Notes: generated from the letters alone by a model not told the origin. 64,000 nucleotides of DNA from Bryoerythrophyllum caledonicum (GCA_963971425.1 OZ020519.1:21287397-21351396); one strand, 5' to 3'; positions 48,569 to 60,090 are shown, counted from the stretch's first letter. Translations and numbers: made by a program.

Positions 48569-50054
48569 CATGAGTAGATATGAATGGATGTGAGGATCAA
48601 GTGAAATTAGTTTTAACGATTAATTGTAGAAAAAACCGTTTTTCAAGAGGTGTGCCTCTTGGATTTGAGTAGAATGAATAGCTTGAATTTTTAGCATTCT
48701 TGGCCATTACCATAGACATTCCTTGGAGGAAGATTGGAGTGAGCCCTAGCTTAGGTGAAAAAGCTAGTAATTGAAGAAATCTCTTATGTTGTAAGAGTAT
48801 TATGTGATGTGTGAAATTATTAATATATAATTATTATTGAATTTGCATATGTAAAGTCTTGTGTGTGACTTAAATAATATGTATAATTGCAATAATATTA
48901 GTGCTTCATAGAATAAATTTGACATTGTGTTTTGTAAATGCAATTATATGCATAAGGTATTAATTGTGAGTAAATTCCTATGAATAAATGCATTATTTAT
49001 TTAGATCTTCATTGTAGAAATTAGGATATTATCCTAATTAATTATGTGACATGAAATTGTATGTATTAATGAATTAAATTTAATGTATTGCATATGAGTG
49101 TAATATCAATACTTAATATTAAAACTTCAAGAGATAAAGTTAGGAAAGATCCTAACTATGTCAAAGTGACATTGTGAATATTAATGTAATAATTCTAAGT
49201 GTATGTAAGGCATTTAGAAATTAATTTGGAGTAAGAAACTTAATGCATTAATGTGAGAAATGCATAAGTAGTTAATGTTAGACTTAAGTTTGAGTGTGGA
49301 AACTTAAGTATTAAGACATAAGATGGGAGTCTTATGCATGTGTAAATAAGTAAACTTAAGTCTAAAGTAGAATAGAACTTAAGTTTAAGTGATAAAACTT
49401 AAGTCTACAATGAGGAAAAACTTAAGTTTGGATGATAGAACTTAAGTTTGAGTTAGAAAACTTAAGTCATACAAGTATAAGAGTGAAGATACTCTTTTTA
49501 TATTCAAGTGTTAAGGACTAATAGAAAGTTAGACTTAAGTCGGGACTTAGAGTAGGATTATTTAGGAACTTAATCTGATTGGCATGTTGTTTGAACCTAA
49601 TACTTGTAATGAATGCGTGAGCGGATTAGACGCACGTGACAAGTGAAGAAAATTGTATGAGGTAATTCTGTAAATTTAAATGGAATTAATTAAGGAGCAA
49701 ACAATGAGTGCAATGGATAGTATCCATGAGCCGAAGATGGCAAAAACTAAGAAACTAACCAACATGCACATTCATAGTTAATTCAAGAGCAAGGCTCTTT
49801 AGAGGAGCAAGGCTTTACCTAAGCATATAAATCCTTGGAATTAATACCTTAAGAGTGAAATGCTAAGTGTGAGGCATTTTAAGGCTTAATTCCTTAAAAA
49901 CAAGTGCATAAACTTAAGTAATTCAATAAAAGATAACTTTTGACCTACAATTAAAGACAAACTACTTAACATTAGACGCTAGACCATCCCGGGACGAGGA
50001 ACTTGGATCAAGAGTGATTCTTGGGTTTTTGGGGAGTGGAATTTTTGGGCTACA
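48569..50054 (+). repeat. X2 3' LTR, second part
   Basis: Begins with the duplicated CATGA, then continues the LTR body, matching X1 10,840-11,250 and the reverse of 30,000-30,800. It ends GGGCTACA at 50,054. GTTAC follows (50,055-50,059) as the presumed target duplication; its partner on the 5' side was not found. ACTTAAGT-type repeats cluster at 49,280-49,560. Confidence 0.88.
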
Positions 50055-50975
50055 GTTACCATTGGCCAGGGGGGTACTCCGTCTAGATCTACGTATCAGG
50101 CTTTTTCCTATCTTGGAGGAAAACTCCGGCCTTGACCGGAATCCAGTTTAAAATAGATCCTTCCATGACCTAGAGATTACCAGGAATACCTCTGCAGTTC
50201 ATCTCTTTCCCTCCTGACTACTTCCGGACCTTGGAGACTACCAAGAATACCTCTGCAATAGCCCTCCAACTCTCCCAGGCGATCTCCTGACACAGATCCT
50301 GACCGATTTTCCTCTAGCAAAACAAGTGTATCACTCCACTCCGGAAGAATACTACAGAACCATACACACAAGAATGGATTTGTCGCTCACGGAGTTCCAC
50401 ACGTCACAGCAGGAGTACTAGGGAGCAAGTCTTAGTACGAAGGAGCAACGTATATTTCTAGGTGAGAAGAACAAGATGAAAGGTTTTTCCCCAAAATCTC
50501 ACTACTAAGTACTAATTAAGTCCCTTCTAAACTTAGCTTTCCTCCTAGCTACCCCTACGGAAAATCCGCTAGATCTTATCTAAAAGATCCAAGAAATCCG
50601 GAAAAGTCCCAGATTGGATCTCAGATCCTATAATCTTGGAACAATTTCCGGCTTTGGAACTCCCATTTTAACTACAAATTCTGGTCGTCGTCTCCGTCAG
50701 CAGCCAGGTGCACTTGGAGTTCCATCGTTAATTGCTGCTGGTCTGGAATCTAGAATGCCCAATTCAACTATTTCTGGACTATAAGGTGAATTCTGGACTA
50801 AGGACTAAAAGAAAGATCCGGAGATGTGCCTCATAAAAGAGAGTGAAGCGTAAAAGCCGAGGAGTTTTGAGTACTTTTCAAGCATTAAATGCATCACCAA
50901 TGACACTTATGAAGGAAGAAATGGCAAGAGCGACCAAATTTGAATTTAGACAATACGTGAGTCCGGAACATGCAG
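50055..50975. other. Unassigned region left of copy B
   Basis: No gene is recognised. The sequence has purine/pyrimidine-rich blocks ('aatacctctgca' repeated at 50,182 and 50,246) and a short worn frame from ATG 50,373. A single CCGGAGATG near 50,818 hints that copy B may start around 50,815, but I see no terminal repeat. Confidence 0.4.
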
Positions 50976-51161
50976 CCGGATATCTCCGGGTGAATATCAA
51001 AGTAGAAACCAGAAGAAGAACCGAGTCCTGAAAACAGAAATTAATGGACATACTGTACATCACAAATGTGTGGTTGGGAAACATGTGGTAGGAAAAAATG
51101 GGACAGAGATGCGGACAAAAATTACTCGCAATTGATAGAACATGCAACCGGATATCTCCGG
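50976..51161. repeat. Two palindrome variants CCGGATATCTCCGG
   Basis: 50,976-50,989 and 51,148-51,161 share the same one-base change and the same downstream GTGAA context, so they look like duplicates of each other. They are the leftmost members in copy B. Confidence 0.92.
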
Positions 51162-51277
51162 GTGAAATCAGAGTAAGAGTCCAGTACTAAACTGTTTCAT
51201 TATAAGAAAGTGTCATACAAAATATAAAGGGTAGCCGTTGATAAGAGGCGCGTGTAATCTACAGAGAATCGATTCAA

Positions 51278-51754
51278 CTATTCTAATTTTAGTGCTTTAC
51301 AGATGCCCTCTACCCGTCCTGTATGGTGTCTCCCATATGTTAGATAATGAACTATAGCCTTTCTAGGATTCTTGAATGGATCTAGATCTGCAACAACAAC
51401 AGATTTAGGCCACAAATAATGCCTTGTTCTAGGATTAAATGAGGCCTTCTTAAAGATGTGGAGAAACCTAACATAGCTAGGCCTTCGAGTCTGTTTGCTG
51501 GCATAGCAAAAAAGAATATCTGATAAGATGTCTAGGGGCAATAACACTCGGGCCACCTCCATGAGCCTATCTGGACGCATAGGAGACCAGATCCCGACAT
51601 TGAAATACCGCAGTAGTATTCGAATAACATCTGCGGTGTCATCAAAGGAAGGCAGCTGCGCGGATCGGGACTTGGCCGAGTCAAGGACCTCGTCCGAGCA
51701 GAGAGGACCACGGAGAGATATGATTATGACCTTCGAAATAGATGGCACGACCAT
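51278..51754 (-). CDS. FCP1/HAD-like protein, catalytically impaired (HAD2)
   Basis: ATG 51,754 to stop 51,278, 158 residues. The pattern follows the HAD fold of FCP1-type phosphatases: a hydrophobic strand (KVIIISLRGPLC) where active enzymes have DxDG, then GIWSPM (normally WS/TSS), and VVADLDPFKNPRKAIVH matching the LLVDDSPxKN box. The nucleophile Asp of motif I is gone, so it cannot act as a phosphatase. The frame is open further upstream to 51,943, but a palindrome at 51,822 and poor similarity there favour the downstream ATG. It lies on the same strand as HAD1 and the ParB-like gene and may be a final exon or a duplicate. Confidence 0.6.
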   Translation of the reverse strand: MVVPSISKVIIISLRGPLCSDEVLDSAKSRSAQLPSFDDTADVIRILLRYFNVGIWSPMRPDRLMEVARVLLPLDILSDILFCYASKQTRRPSYVRFLHIFKKASFNPRTRHYLWPKSVVVADLDPFKNPRKAIVHYLTYGRHHTGRVEGICKALKLE

Positions 51755-51821
51755 AGAATTAGAAATTGAACATTGAAAAGAAGAGAAAATATGGTAGGAG
51801 GAACTGAAGTCACATCCTAGA

Positions 51822-51835
51822 CCGGAGATCTTCGG
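51822..51835. repeat. Palindrome, one mismatch, upstream of HAD2
   Basis: CCGGAGATCTTCGG, about 70 bp upstream of the HAD2 ATG. Confidence 0.9.
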
Positions 51836-52082
51836 GTGCCCCTCCCAGACCAACGTTCTGCAGTGGAAATGGTCAGGAGAATACTCAATAGAGTTCACAG
51901 ATATTAAGGGTGAAGTTTGGGGGCGAGACACCAACAATAACAAATAAAATGAAGGACCTCAACAAATAACGTTACTGACAAGAACATTTGTCTTCAAAAT
52001 TGAAAGGTCAAAATCCGACAGACATTCATGACGAAACATTTACAAAGCATAGAGTTAATACTATCCAGTATATTTCATTGTT

Positions 52083-52756
52083 CTAAGGCGCCGAAATTAT
52101 GCCCTTCACCACGGAGCGAGCCTGAGTGGAATTTTTGTCTACTGGATCATTGGCAAACTTCAATTGATTCCGTCTAACAAAGTCGGGAACATCCTCATTT
52201 GACGCTAGTAGTCCGGAAAGCCATGGGAGAAACATGGTGGTCAACCAGGCTTCACCCGAATTCCCAGTCCATGATGGCGGATGAACTGCGCTGAAGGGAT
52301 CGTTAAGGATGTTCTTTAGTGGGGTATCGTCGACAAGCAAGACATCCTTAGGAGATGTGGGCGATGCTTTGCTATTATAAACTGTCAGGTCCTTTAGGAA
52401 AATTGGCTTCTTTGGCTGAGATGGAAGCATATATGATATTTTTGTGCAATCGGCCTGTGTCAGGATTCTGGCGCCTTCCGGAATGGTAGCACCTTTCTTG
52501 CGCAACTCCTTGATGATATCCACAATATTCTTTTCTAGTACACTGCTCCAGAATGAGACAGTAGCCTTCTCTCCCACGAAGTTCAGGATTTCAGTGGAAC
52601 CAGACCTTACTTTGATGTCTCTCGGTTGTCCCTGTTTAAATTCCCCCCTGTGCACAAGAACTCCATTTAAGTCAAACACGACATGATAAACCCGTTGTTG
52701 TGTTACCTGATCCTCGATTGGAGGCTCTCGGACGATCGTCGTAAACTTCTTCAGAC
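52083..52756 (-). CDS. FCP1-like HAD domain exon (HAD1)
   Basis: An open frame begins at a splice acceptor (TTCAG before 52,756) with no ATG near its start, and ends at TAG 52,083. Motif I reads VVFDLNGVL: the nucleophile Asp is present but the second Asp (general acid/base) is Asn. WSS and LLVDDTPLKN supply the later HAD motifs. FCP1-like proteins dephosphorylate phosphoserine, for example on the RNA polymerase II tail; plant relatives with DLNG exist and their activity is uncertain. The exon needs one base from an upstream exon. A CAG|GTGCC donor at 52,926/52,925, just before the stop of the ParB-like gene, would supply the right phase, making this the C-terminus of that protein. Otherwise an unseen short exon precedes it. 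Confidence 0.72.
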
Positions 52757-52917
52757 CTGAACCCAAAATACGAGTACATTGACTGAGATGAGGAACTTGT
52801 ACAGCTTAGAGAAATTGCAAAGATACATATAAAAGTGTTCCGCACTCACAATCCAGAAATGCTCGATGGAAGAATGAACACTATATAGATGATGGCACGT
52901 AAGTATGAATGTCCATA

Positions 52918-55900
52918 TTAGGCACCTGGGACAGTAGGTGTAGTATCCCTAGAAGTCTGAGCTACACCAGCGACTTCAGCAGTCTGTGCGAGGCTTCTGC
53001 CACCGACATCCTTCGACTGTGTTGATCCGGCCGACACCTGAATACCAGTAATGTAGTGGTAAGAACACGGTCTGCAGAGAGTGCACTGTCTTGAGAACAA
53101 TCAAGAAGGTTTGATGGACAAGTAACTGTTCACCTTATCTTTCTGGGCCCTTGTCCGAACTGTAGGCGGAGGAGGAGGAACTTTCGGCACAGGATTCTTC
53201 GCGATTGCCTTCTTCTTCTCTTTTTGAGCCAGCTGCCCGTGGCTCCGTGGAGGGCTGCGCGGAGGGCTCATAACATGTAATTCACGCAATGTTTGTTGCG
53301 CCGATGCCTCATCCATCGTGTGATCAGTGTCACGCAAAGTCAGGTCCTCGGCAGTCTTGGACACAACCTCCACTTTAGGACGCGTCGTGGAAGGGTTGTC
53401 CAGCAGGAGATCTCCGGGTGCTCTGTGGGTGTCGTCGAACTCCAGGCGATCGGACATTGCCGTGTCATCGTCCAGATCTGGCGGAGGAGAACGTTGCCTA
53501 TCGGAATGCGAACTGGTTTCCATTTGAAAGGGACGCCGTCTACCGTCCAGAGTAGAGTCGCTTGTTGAACTAGGCGAGGCACGCCTGACAGCAAGATGTG
53601 GTTCATCAACGTTTACCTGCAATGGGTCGATTGGGGTGCCCGCACCGATGATCCGAGCGGCTGTAGCCAAGGAATCGAGTCTAAAATTGGGAACCGCTGA
53701 TGAACTTGGTTCATTCCGCACATCAATATCAAGCATCGTGGCATCAGTCGTCTGCGTCACATTGACGAAGTCAGTGTGGAATACATTAAGACGCAATACG
53801 AATTAAAACGGTATCATACACCCGGAGATCTCCGGTTCAAAGTTGTCCGAGTCTACCGGGGGAACTAAAAATAAACATGGCAATGATAAAGACGAGTCCT
53901 AAAGAATGGAGGGCATCCGAATGGAATAAACATCCGGAGATCTCCGGGTCAGGTAGTATCCGTAGGCGTTATACCTCGCCGGTGTAATTCATCCTCGACA
54001 TAGCCCGTGTTTGAACCCCAGCGCCTTGGGTCGACCCAGTGATGTCAGTCTCCAGTAACTCCTCAGGATCGGCGTCGGTAACGTCAGCTAAGATATTCAA
54101 GTGGAATTTGAATATTTGTTCTGCGCAGGATTCGGCATTTACTTTGGCATCTTCGCTATTCACAATCTCGAGGACCCGCGCGTCGTGAGTCTGCAAACCA
54201 AAAAAAAATTAGGACGGCGATATCCAATTCATATAACTGTATGCGGACCGGAAATCTTAGACATTGGATTGCTTGGGAAGGATGTCTTGCTTACCAAGCC
54301 GAGGTATGTAATATGTGGTCCTCCATGAACATTGACGACCACCATACCCTCTCTGATGGATCCCGTGAACAGCGAATCGAGGACCGAGATCCTCAGCTGT
54401 GGGACACTGGTTTGCTTCCAGCGCTGGATGGTTTCTTTATGTTGAGCGGCTGAAAAGAAGGCCGGCATTTTTTCGGGGTGGCCTTTGAAGAGCCTCTTGA
54501 ATGATTGAGCAGGCGTCTCGCTTGAATCGTATTCATACAGGAATACGCAGTATACTGTCTCCTCGACCCCAATTACTGGAACCGGAAATCCATCACCAGG
54601 GTGGGGGAAGTAGTAGACGACATGCGTTGCCCACAATTTTACCTTGCCTCTGGACTCTCTCTGCCGAAGACTGATGTACCTCTTTAATTCAACGAATCCT
54701 GCGACGTCAGTGATAAGAACCGACGGTGATTTGACCCTCGTCCGCCCGTCCTTTGTGTCCACTTCGAGATGGTCGAAAATGGTTCTGAAGTCAAACACAT
54801 CTAGCACCTGTGCACGGCATATGTCGTCTTTAATGCGAAAAAGGAAAAAGAAGTAAAAGTGAGGGTCAGTGACGTTACGCCACTGCTGAATGTCCGGCAT
54901 GATAAGTACTTCGGCGATCTCGCCCCCTCTGTCAGGCATAACCCTGCAGGTGTATTTGGAGTCGAACAGGGACATATCATCCGTGGGTGTGGCCTCGGCA
55001 GCATCTTCAATGATGTGTTGACTCCAAATGGACACAAAGAAGTCTGGAGTGGGGTCGGTATCCTTGTTTATCGCCTTCAGTCGACCCTCAAGCCAAGCTT
55101 TACCCTTGGCAGAGTGATTAGCGGCGTCGACCCAGGACTCGAGCTGGACCCTTCCAATATTCCTCTCTTCGGCAAATGCGTCCCACTGCTCCTTCGTGTA
55201 TGGGACGAAGTCAGCAGACTTCAAGGGAAGGGGGTGCGACTTGTACTTAAGCATCAGTTCATTCTTCATTGCACGGACTCTCTTCTCTCTGTTCGCCGCG
55301 TTTTCGAGAGTCTCCGCCTGCCCTTTCATAGTACCTTGGTTTGCCGCTTTGTAAGACTTCACACAGACCTTCTTCTCGAGCACTAATTCCGCGAGGTAGT
55401 CTAGGTCTTCAGCGCGCATTTTGTAAAGAGGCTTGAAGTCGTTCTGCACTAGAGGTTTCTGCTTCAGCTTAGTTGGGTCCCCCGTCTTCCCGTTGGAGTC
55501 TGGTAAGACTCCAGCGACGAACAGCCTCTCGATTCGGATCCACTTCTGGACCACCGCATCATCCCTCTCGAATAGAGGTGGGACCTCTGCGTCTTTGGGG
55601 TCTGTTTTACCGAGGTGTGTAAAAACCGTTGGCACCACTTGCCGTTGGAACGTCTGCAATGAAAACAATTACAGGGTGTAAGCAGCCGGAGATCTCCGGA
55701 TGATTGGTTTGGTTGCTGTGAGGATAGAGCACATCCACGGAATAAAAAATATTTTCAGGTTGAGAATGTATATTTACCGAGAATGCGTCAGATTGAGGAC
55801 GACCATACAGTTGGGGGGTTGGTTTACCGAACTCAAACCACTTCACTCTGCACGTCTGCAGCTGCTCAGTGAAACTCTGCTCCTTCCGCAAACCCGTCAG

Positions 55901-58154
55901 ATCTTGGTTAAGAGCGCGCGAGAGCTGTAGCAGGGTCATGTCTTTGGGGTCCGGTTTTGTCCAAACCGGGATGATAGAGAAGTGGGAGATCTCTTCGAGC
56001 GTCCACGTTGCTTGCAATTCGTGTGACAGAACCTTGTGCGCCGCCACAGTATGCTGACCTCTGATAATGTAAAAGTGTGTCGAGTCCCTCAGGCAGCCCT
56101 CCTTCGTCGGTTTGGTCGCGAAAAACTCTACCTTACTTCCTTCAGGTTTCTTCTTCAGTGGCAGGACTCGAATGTGAATCTCAGGTGCCGTGGCCTTCGA
56201 AGACGCGCGAACTGCGTTGATAATTCCTTCAAGCCGTTCATTCTGGATGCCCCTGTATACTAATCCTCCAGGGGGGGCCCGGTGCAGCTTATCGAAATGA
56301 ACGAGCTTCACGACATCTTTCTTCGTGTCAGGGTCTTCTACTGTCAAAGGCTTATTATTGTGTATGTAAACGTTTTTGAACGCGTCGTCGAGTACCTTAC
56401 CAATTGCTTCCACTTCAGTCCGCTTCATTTTTGTGAGGTCAGCCTGTGTGAAGTTCAGGCACCTTTCGATTGCGAGGCCTGGCTCATCGGCCTTCACTTT
56501 CTTCCCCTTCTCCGCCCACGATGAAGAACCTGGGGTCAAAGTCTTCAAGGTGGTCTTGCGTTTTCTTGCCAACGTCGATGCTGGTGTCAGAGACAGATTG
56601 GGAGTTGCGTCTGGAATGGGCATTCGGGACTTCTCTTGTGCTTCAGCCATCCACTTCCACTGCTCATTCACGTACTCCGGATACCACGTATCACCCGTTG
56701 GAGGGGCAAATAAAAAGTTCTCACTCTGGCAGGTCTCCACCATCTCATCCGAAATCTTAGATGATTCTAGAATCAAGCCGTATATATGTGGCTCGGTGGA
56801 GGAGTCCACGTTCTCCTGGACGATAACGAGACTGACCTCGTCATCAAGACCCTGCAACTCGAGAACCTGGAGACCAATGTCGGGGTGACCCCGTTTGCCA
56901 ATCTGAAGCTGAGGGACGAATTCCCAGGCACCGTCAGGGGTTTTAATGAGCTTGATGCCCCACTGGGTTATGTTCTTTCGGCAATTGTATACGTAGCCGA
57001 CATTGTGTATCCCTCTATAGACAAACTCAGGGAGCCAATACTCTACAAATGCCCCAAGTTTCCTGGGTCGACATTCAGTCGGAAGTGTGGTTGTCCACGA
57101 ATCCCTGCAAGATGATTTTGAAAGAACAAGCAGGCAGTTTAGAATCGATGCAATTGTCTGGTCAATAACAAGAATCCGAAACAAAATCACCTGACAAGTT
57201 CCTAGATGTTGAAACCATGAATCATGCTTCCAAATCTGTATCACAGTGCCAGTAGGGGACAGTACCCGGAGATCTCCGGCTGATTTGGGGAAGTCGAGTG
57301 CATCCGACAAGGAACGAATCCTGGCTGCTCTGACGGGTCTATTTCTGACCTGAACCGGAGATCTCCGGTTAATGACCCCTCAACGCGAATTTCCATTGTT
57401 TCGATACGTCCGGAGATCTCCGGCTGCTTTCGAGAATAACTAACGCCTGTATAGGGTTTACATATTCATCTGATCGCTACATCATCCGGAGATCTCCGGC
57501 TGATTACTGGAACTCCGTATTTTCAGCCGGAGATCTCGGGCAGAAGCACGTACGGCACTTCGAAGCACTAATCGGATCATATCAGGACTCGAATATTTAC
57601 ATTCATTTACAGAGAGGTTTGACGTATAACTCTTGAAGTTTGACATACTTAAATAACAATTACATAATCGAGAACATAAATATATGTATCAAATGAGCTC
57701 ACACAATTCTGTTATAACTCGACCTTACACACTAGAAGAAGAATCTGCTAATGTTTCGATGGAACGCCAAATTTGACGACTCTACATGGATTACACTATA
57801 TACATTGAATCGAACCAGACTCGACAGACTCAGTGAGGAACAACACATTCAAACATTCATGGAATTCCAAAATCATTCGCATATTCATGAATAGATATAC
57901 AAATATCTTCACGGGACAACAAAAAACCAATCGACTATAGCCAAACAGACATCGGAATTCTAGTATGCATTTTTTGAGGTTTTTCAAAATCATTCAAGTG
58001 TTCGTCCACTCCGAAATAATAGAACTAATTCGGAACTCACCAAAAAAAGGAACCCCACCTAGTCGCCCGGACTGAGCATAAACAGTTCAATTGTGTATAC
58101 TTACCGGTTTCCATCCCACGCAGTCTCACTCCACGTCCCTGCTGTAGTCGCCAT
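52918..58154 (-). CDS. Six-exon gene with ParB/sulfiredoxin-like domain (about 1229 aa)
   Basis: Exons on the minus strand: 58,154-58,105 (ATG, MATTAG), 57,104-55,778, 55,653-54,295, 54,190-53,975, 53,751-53,134 and 53,037-52,918 (TAA). All junctions are GT-AG. Introns 2-5 are phase 0; intron 1 is phase 2 on both sides, so the frame stays open. Residues ~295-375 follow the ParB/Srx N-domain: HFDKLHRAPPGGL, a helix with RLEGIINAVRAS, IHIRVLPL, then FYIIRGQHTVAAHK, where ParB has a G-x-H/R-R motif. This fold binds or hydrolyses nucleotides in ParB and is catalytic in sulfiredoxin. A basic, Ser/Thr-rich linker precedes it. Exons 3-4 form an unrecognised domain (about 525 aa); exon 5 is disordered and Pro-rich (MSPPRSPPRS). 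Copy A is broken, this copy is open throughout. The domain call is by eye. Confidence 0.75.
53404..53417. repeat. Degenerate palindrome in exon 5
   Basis: GCAGGAGATCTCCGG-like. This is the only member located in an exon of the ParB-like gene, and its left arm is worn. Confidence 0.7.
53822..53947. repeat. Two exact palindromes in intron 4 of the ParB-like gene
   Basis: 53,822-53,835 and 53,934-53,947, both exact, inside the 223-nt intron 53,752-53,974. Confidence 0.97.
55686..55699. repeat. Exact palindrome in intron 2 of the ParB-like gene
   Basis: Lies inside intron 55,654-55,777 and matches copy A 665-678. Confidence 0.97.
57266..57540. repeat. Cluster of five palindromes in intron 1 of the ParB-like gene
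   Basis: 57,266-57,279, 57,355-57,368, 57,410-57,423 and 57,486-57,499 are exact; 57,527-57,540 is worn. All lie in the 1000-nt intron 57,105-58,104 at about 40-90-bp spacing. Confidence 0.97.
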
Positions 58155-59200
58155 TTCGCAATCTCCTCTCGTAACTGCTCTGGATTAAAGCGTATACAAA
58201 ACTCTGCAGTACATAAGCATTCAACAACTCAGAACGACAAACTATACAATCTCTCAAATGCCCTAGAATGTATGGTCCAGTTCTGACATACAGGAATTCG
58301 GTGGAACAAATTTCAACACTGCATAAATTGCTCAATTACAGCCCTTCGAAACTGAATGCACAGAAAACTAGAACCCTAAACCCTAAACCCTTCTATTTCG
58401 CTCAAACGATTATCAACATCAGTACTATTCGACTCTCTCGAACCCTAATGAAGCTTACCGAACCCTACACCTGCTCCAGTGACGATTCTATGAAGTCCTG
58501 TGCAAATTCAACTGAAATTTCACTGAAAGCCATTTTTGAGACTTTACATACTTCTTCACTTGCCGAATTGGCGCACCCGTACGTTGTGGTCGTTCGTGTT
58601 GACGCCACCCTCAACCGCAACGTCGTTCACTCTTGGCTGCTGAACCTAGGCGCTCTTCAAATTTCTTCCTAACGCATTCGCTCTCTTTCAGTCCTACTCT
58701 CTGACCTTCAGTCCATATCCAGTTAACAACCTCTCCACGGCACGCTCAATGTCCCTCACATAAATCAACACTCACCTCGCACACCAACGGCCTCTCACAG
58801 CGCATACAAAACTAACCTAATGCGTCGACGCCGACTCCGCAAACCAAGAAAGAAAACCCCTCCCGCCACTTCCGCTCACTACCTTCGACATTACGAAGAC
58901 AAAAGCCAAAAAAATCAAGAAATGGTTCATTCTTGGAGTTCCCAAAACCCAAAGAGGACAAGCTAGACGGCTCAAGGGTGTGACGGCTCATGATGACAGT
59001 GGGTGAAGTTAAAAATCAGCTGAAATGACGTACATGTACAACGTGTCCATTTCACAATCATGACATTGTCAATGTCGTGAGCATGCGTGAGAAGACGTAT
59101 TGATACCCGGTTTCATGGGTATTAGATATGACTATAATAGATACTCGGGTTCACCGGGTATTAGAGTAATAATTATACTTGAATTTAAAACGACATTAGT
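58155..59200. other. Upstream region of the copy B ParB-like gene
   Basis: Promoter/leader side of the minus-strand gene; matches 3174-4215 of copy A. The 134-codon plus-strand frame at 58,268-58,672 has its counterpart in A but evolves like non-coding DNA. A telomere-like run lies at about 58,375-58,390. Confidence 0.5.
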
Positions 59201-59204
59201 GGAA

Positions 59205-60090
59205 AAGCTGAATCTCCCTTTCCATTACTCTCCCTCCCTTCTTTCCCTCACTTGTTTTTCTTATTTTTGTTCTACTCTCCCCCCCTTCTCCATCTCCATC
59301 TCTTTTTTAATCTTGATTCTAATATTTTTTAGACTCCCCGTGATTTCAATAATTACACATTCTTAAATTAACTTACTACTCTAAAAAAATCCCTTACTCT
59401 TCCCCTCTTACTCTTCCTCTCTCTTACTCTCCCTCCCCATCTCTTTTTTATATTTGATTTTATTTTTAGATTCTCCTTATTACATATTCTAAAAATATAA
59501 ACCACTCTAAAAGTAAAACCCTCAAGTCTCTCTCTCTCTTACTCTCCCTCCCTTACTCTCCCTCCTACATGTTTATTTATTTATTTTAGTTTTACTCTCC
59601 CCTCCTTCTCAATCTCCATCCTTAGTTAATAATATTGAACTATTGTAATAGTATTTTTTAACTATCCTATTCTTTCCCTCACTTGTTTTTCTTATTTTTG
59701 TTTTACTCTCCCCTCCTTCTCCATCTCCATCTCTTTTTTAATCTTGATTCTAATATTTTTTAGACTCCTCGTGATTTCAATTCTTACACATTCTATAATT
59801 AACTTACTACTCTAAAAGAATCCCTTACTCTCCCTATTTTCCTCTTCCTCGCCCTTATTCTCCCTCCCCATCTCTTTTTTACATTTGATTTTCTTTTTAG
59901 ATTCCCCTTAACCCATATTCTAAAAATATAAACTACTCTAAAAATAAATCCCTCAAGTCTCTCCCTCCCTCCCTAACTCTCCCTCATACTTGTTTATTTA
60001 TTTATTTTAGTTTTACTCTCCCTATTTTATCTCAATCTCCATCCTTAGTTAATAATATTGAACTATTGTAATAGTATTTTTTTTTCTATC
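59205..60090. repeat. CT-rich tandem array of copy B, with a 431-bp duplication
   Basis: Same composition as 4220-5070. A unit starting 'ctttccctcacttg' at 59,241 starts again at 59,672, giving two diverged tandem units of about 0.4 kb. Confidence 0.85.

Larger units (their letters stand above)
28149..50054 (+). mobile_element. X2: second element of the X family, nested with three later insertions
   Basis: Removal of two solo LTRs (29,126-30,972 and 31,469-33,244) and of Gypsy-2 (37,727-48,568) leaves an element with the gene order of X1: one large gene, a 2.7-kb non-coding part with the same conserved block, a purine-rich end and a 3' LTR. The 3' LTR is 37,523-37,726 plus 48,574-50,054 and ends in GCTACA. 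I found no 5' LTR, so the left limit is set at the gene start. Confidence 0.8.

Noticed and set aside
50373-50500. Possible start of another gag-like gene after the X2 LTR
   Set aside because: Stops within 20 codons and no similarity to the X gene N-terminus; the preceding LTR is a 3' LTR by its upstream purine tract.
57105-57310. N-terminal extension of the exon 2 frame (starting MSDALDF)
   Set aside because: A good acceptor at 57,105-57,107 joins in phase to the 58,105 donor; the extension overlaps palindromes and is intronic.
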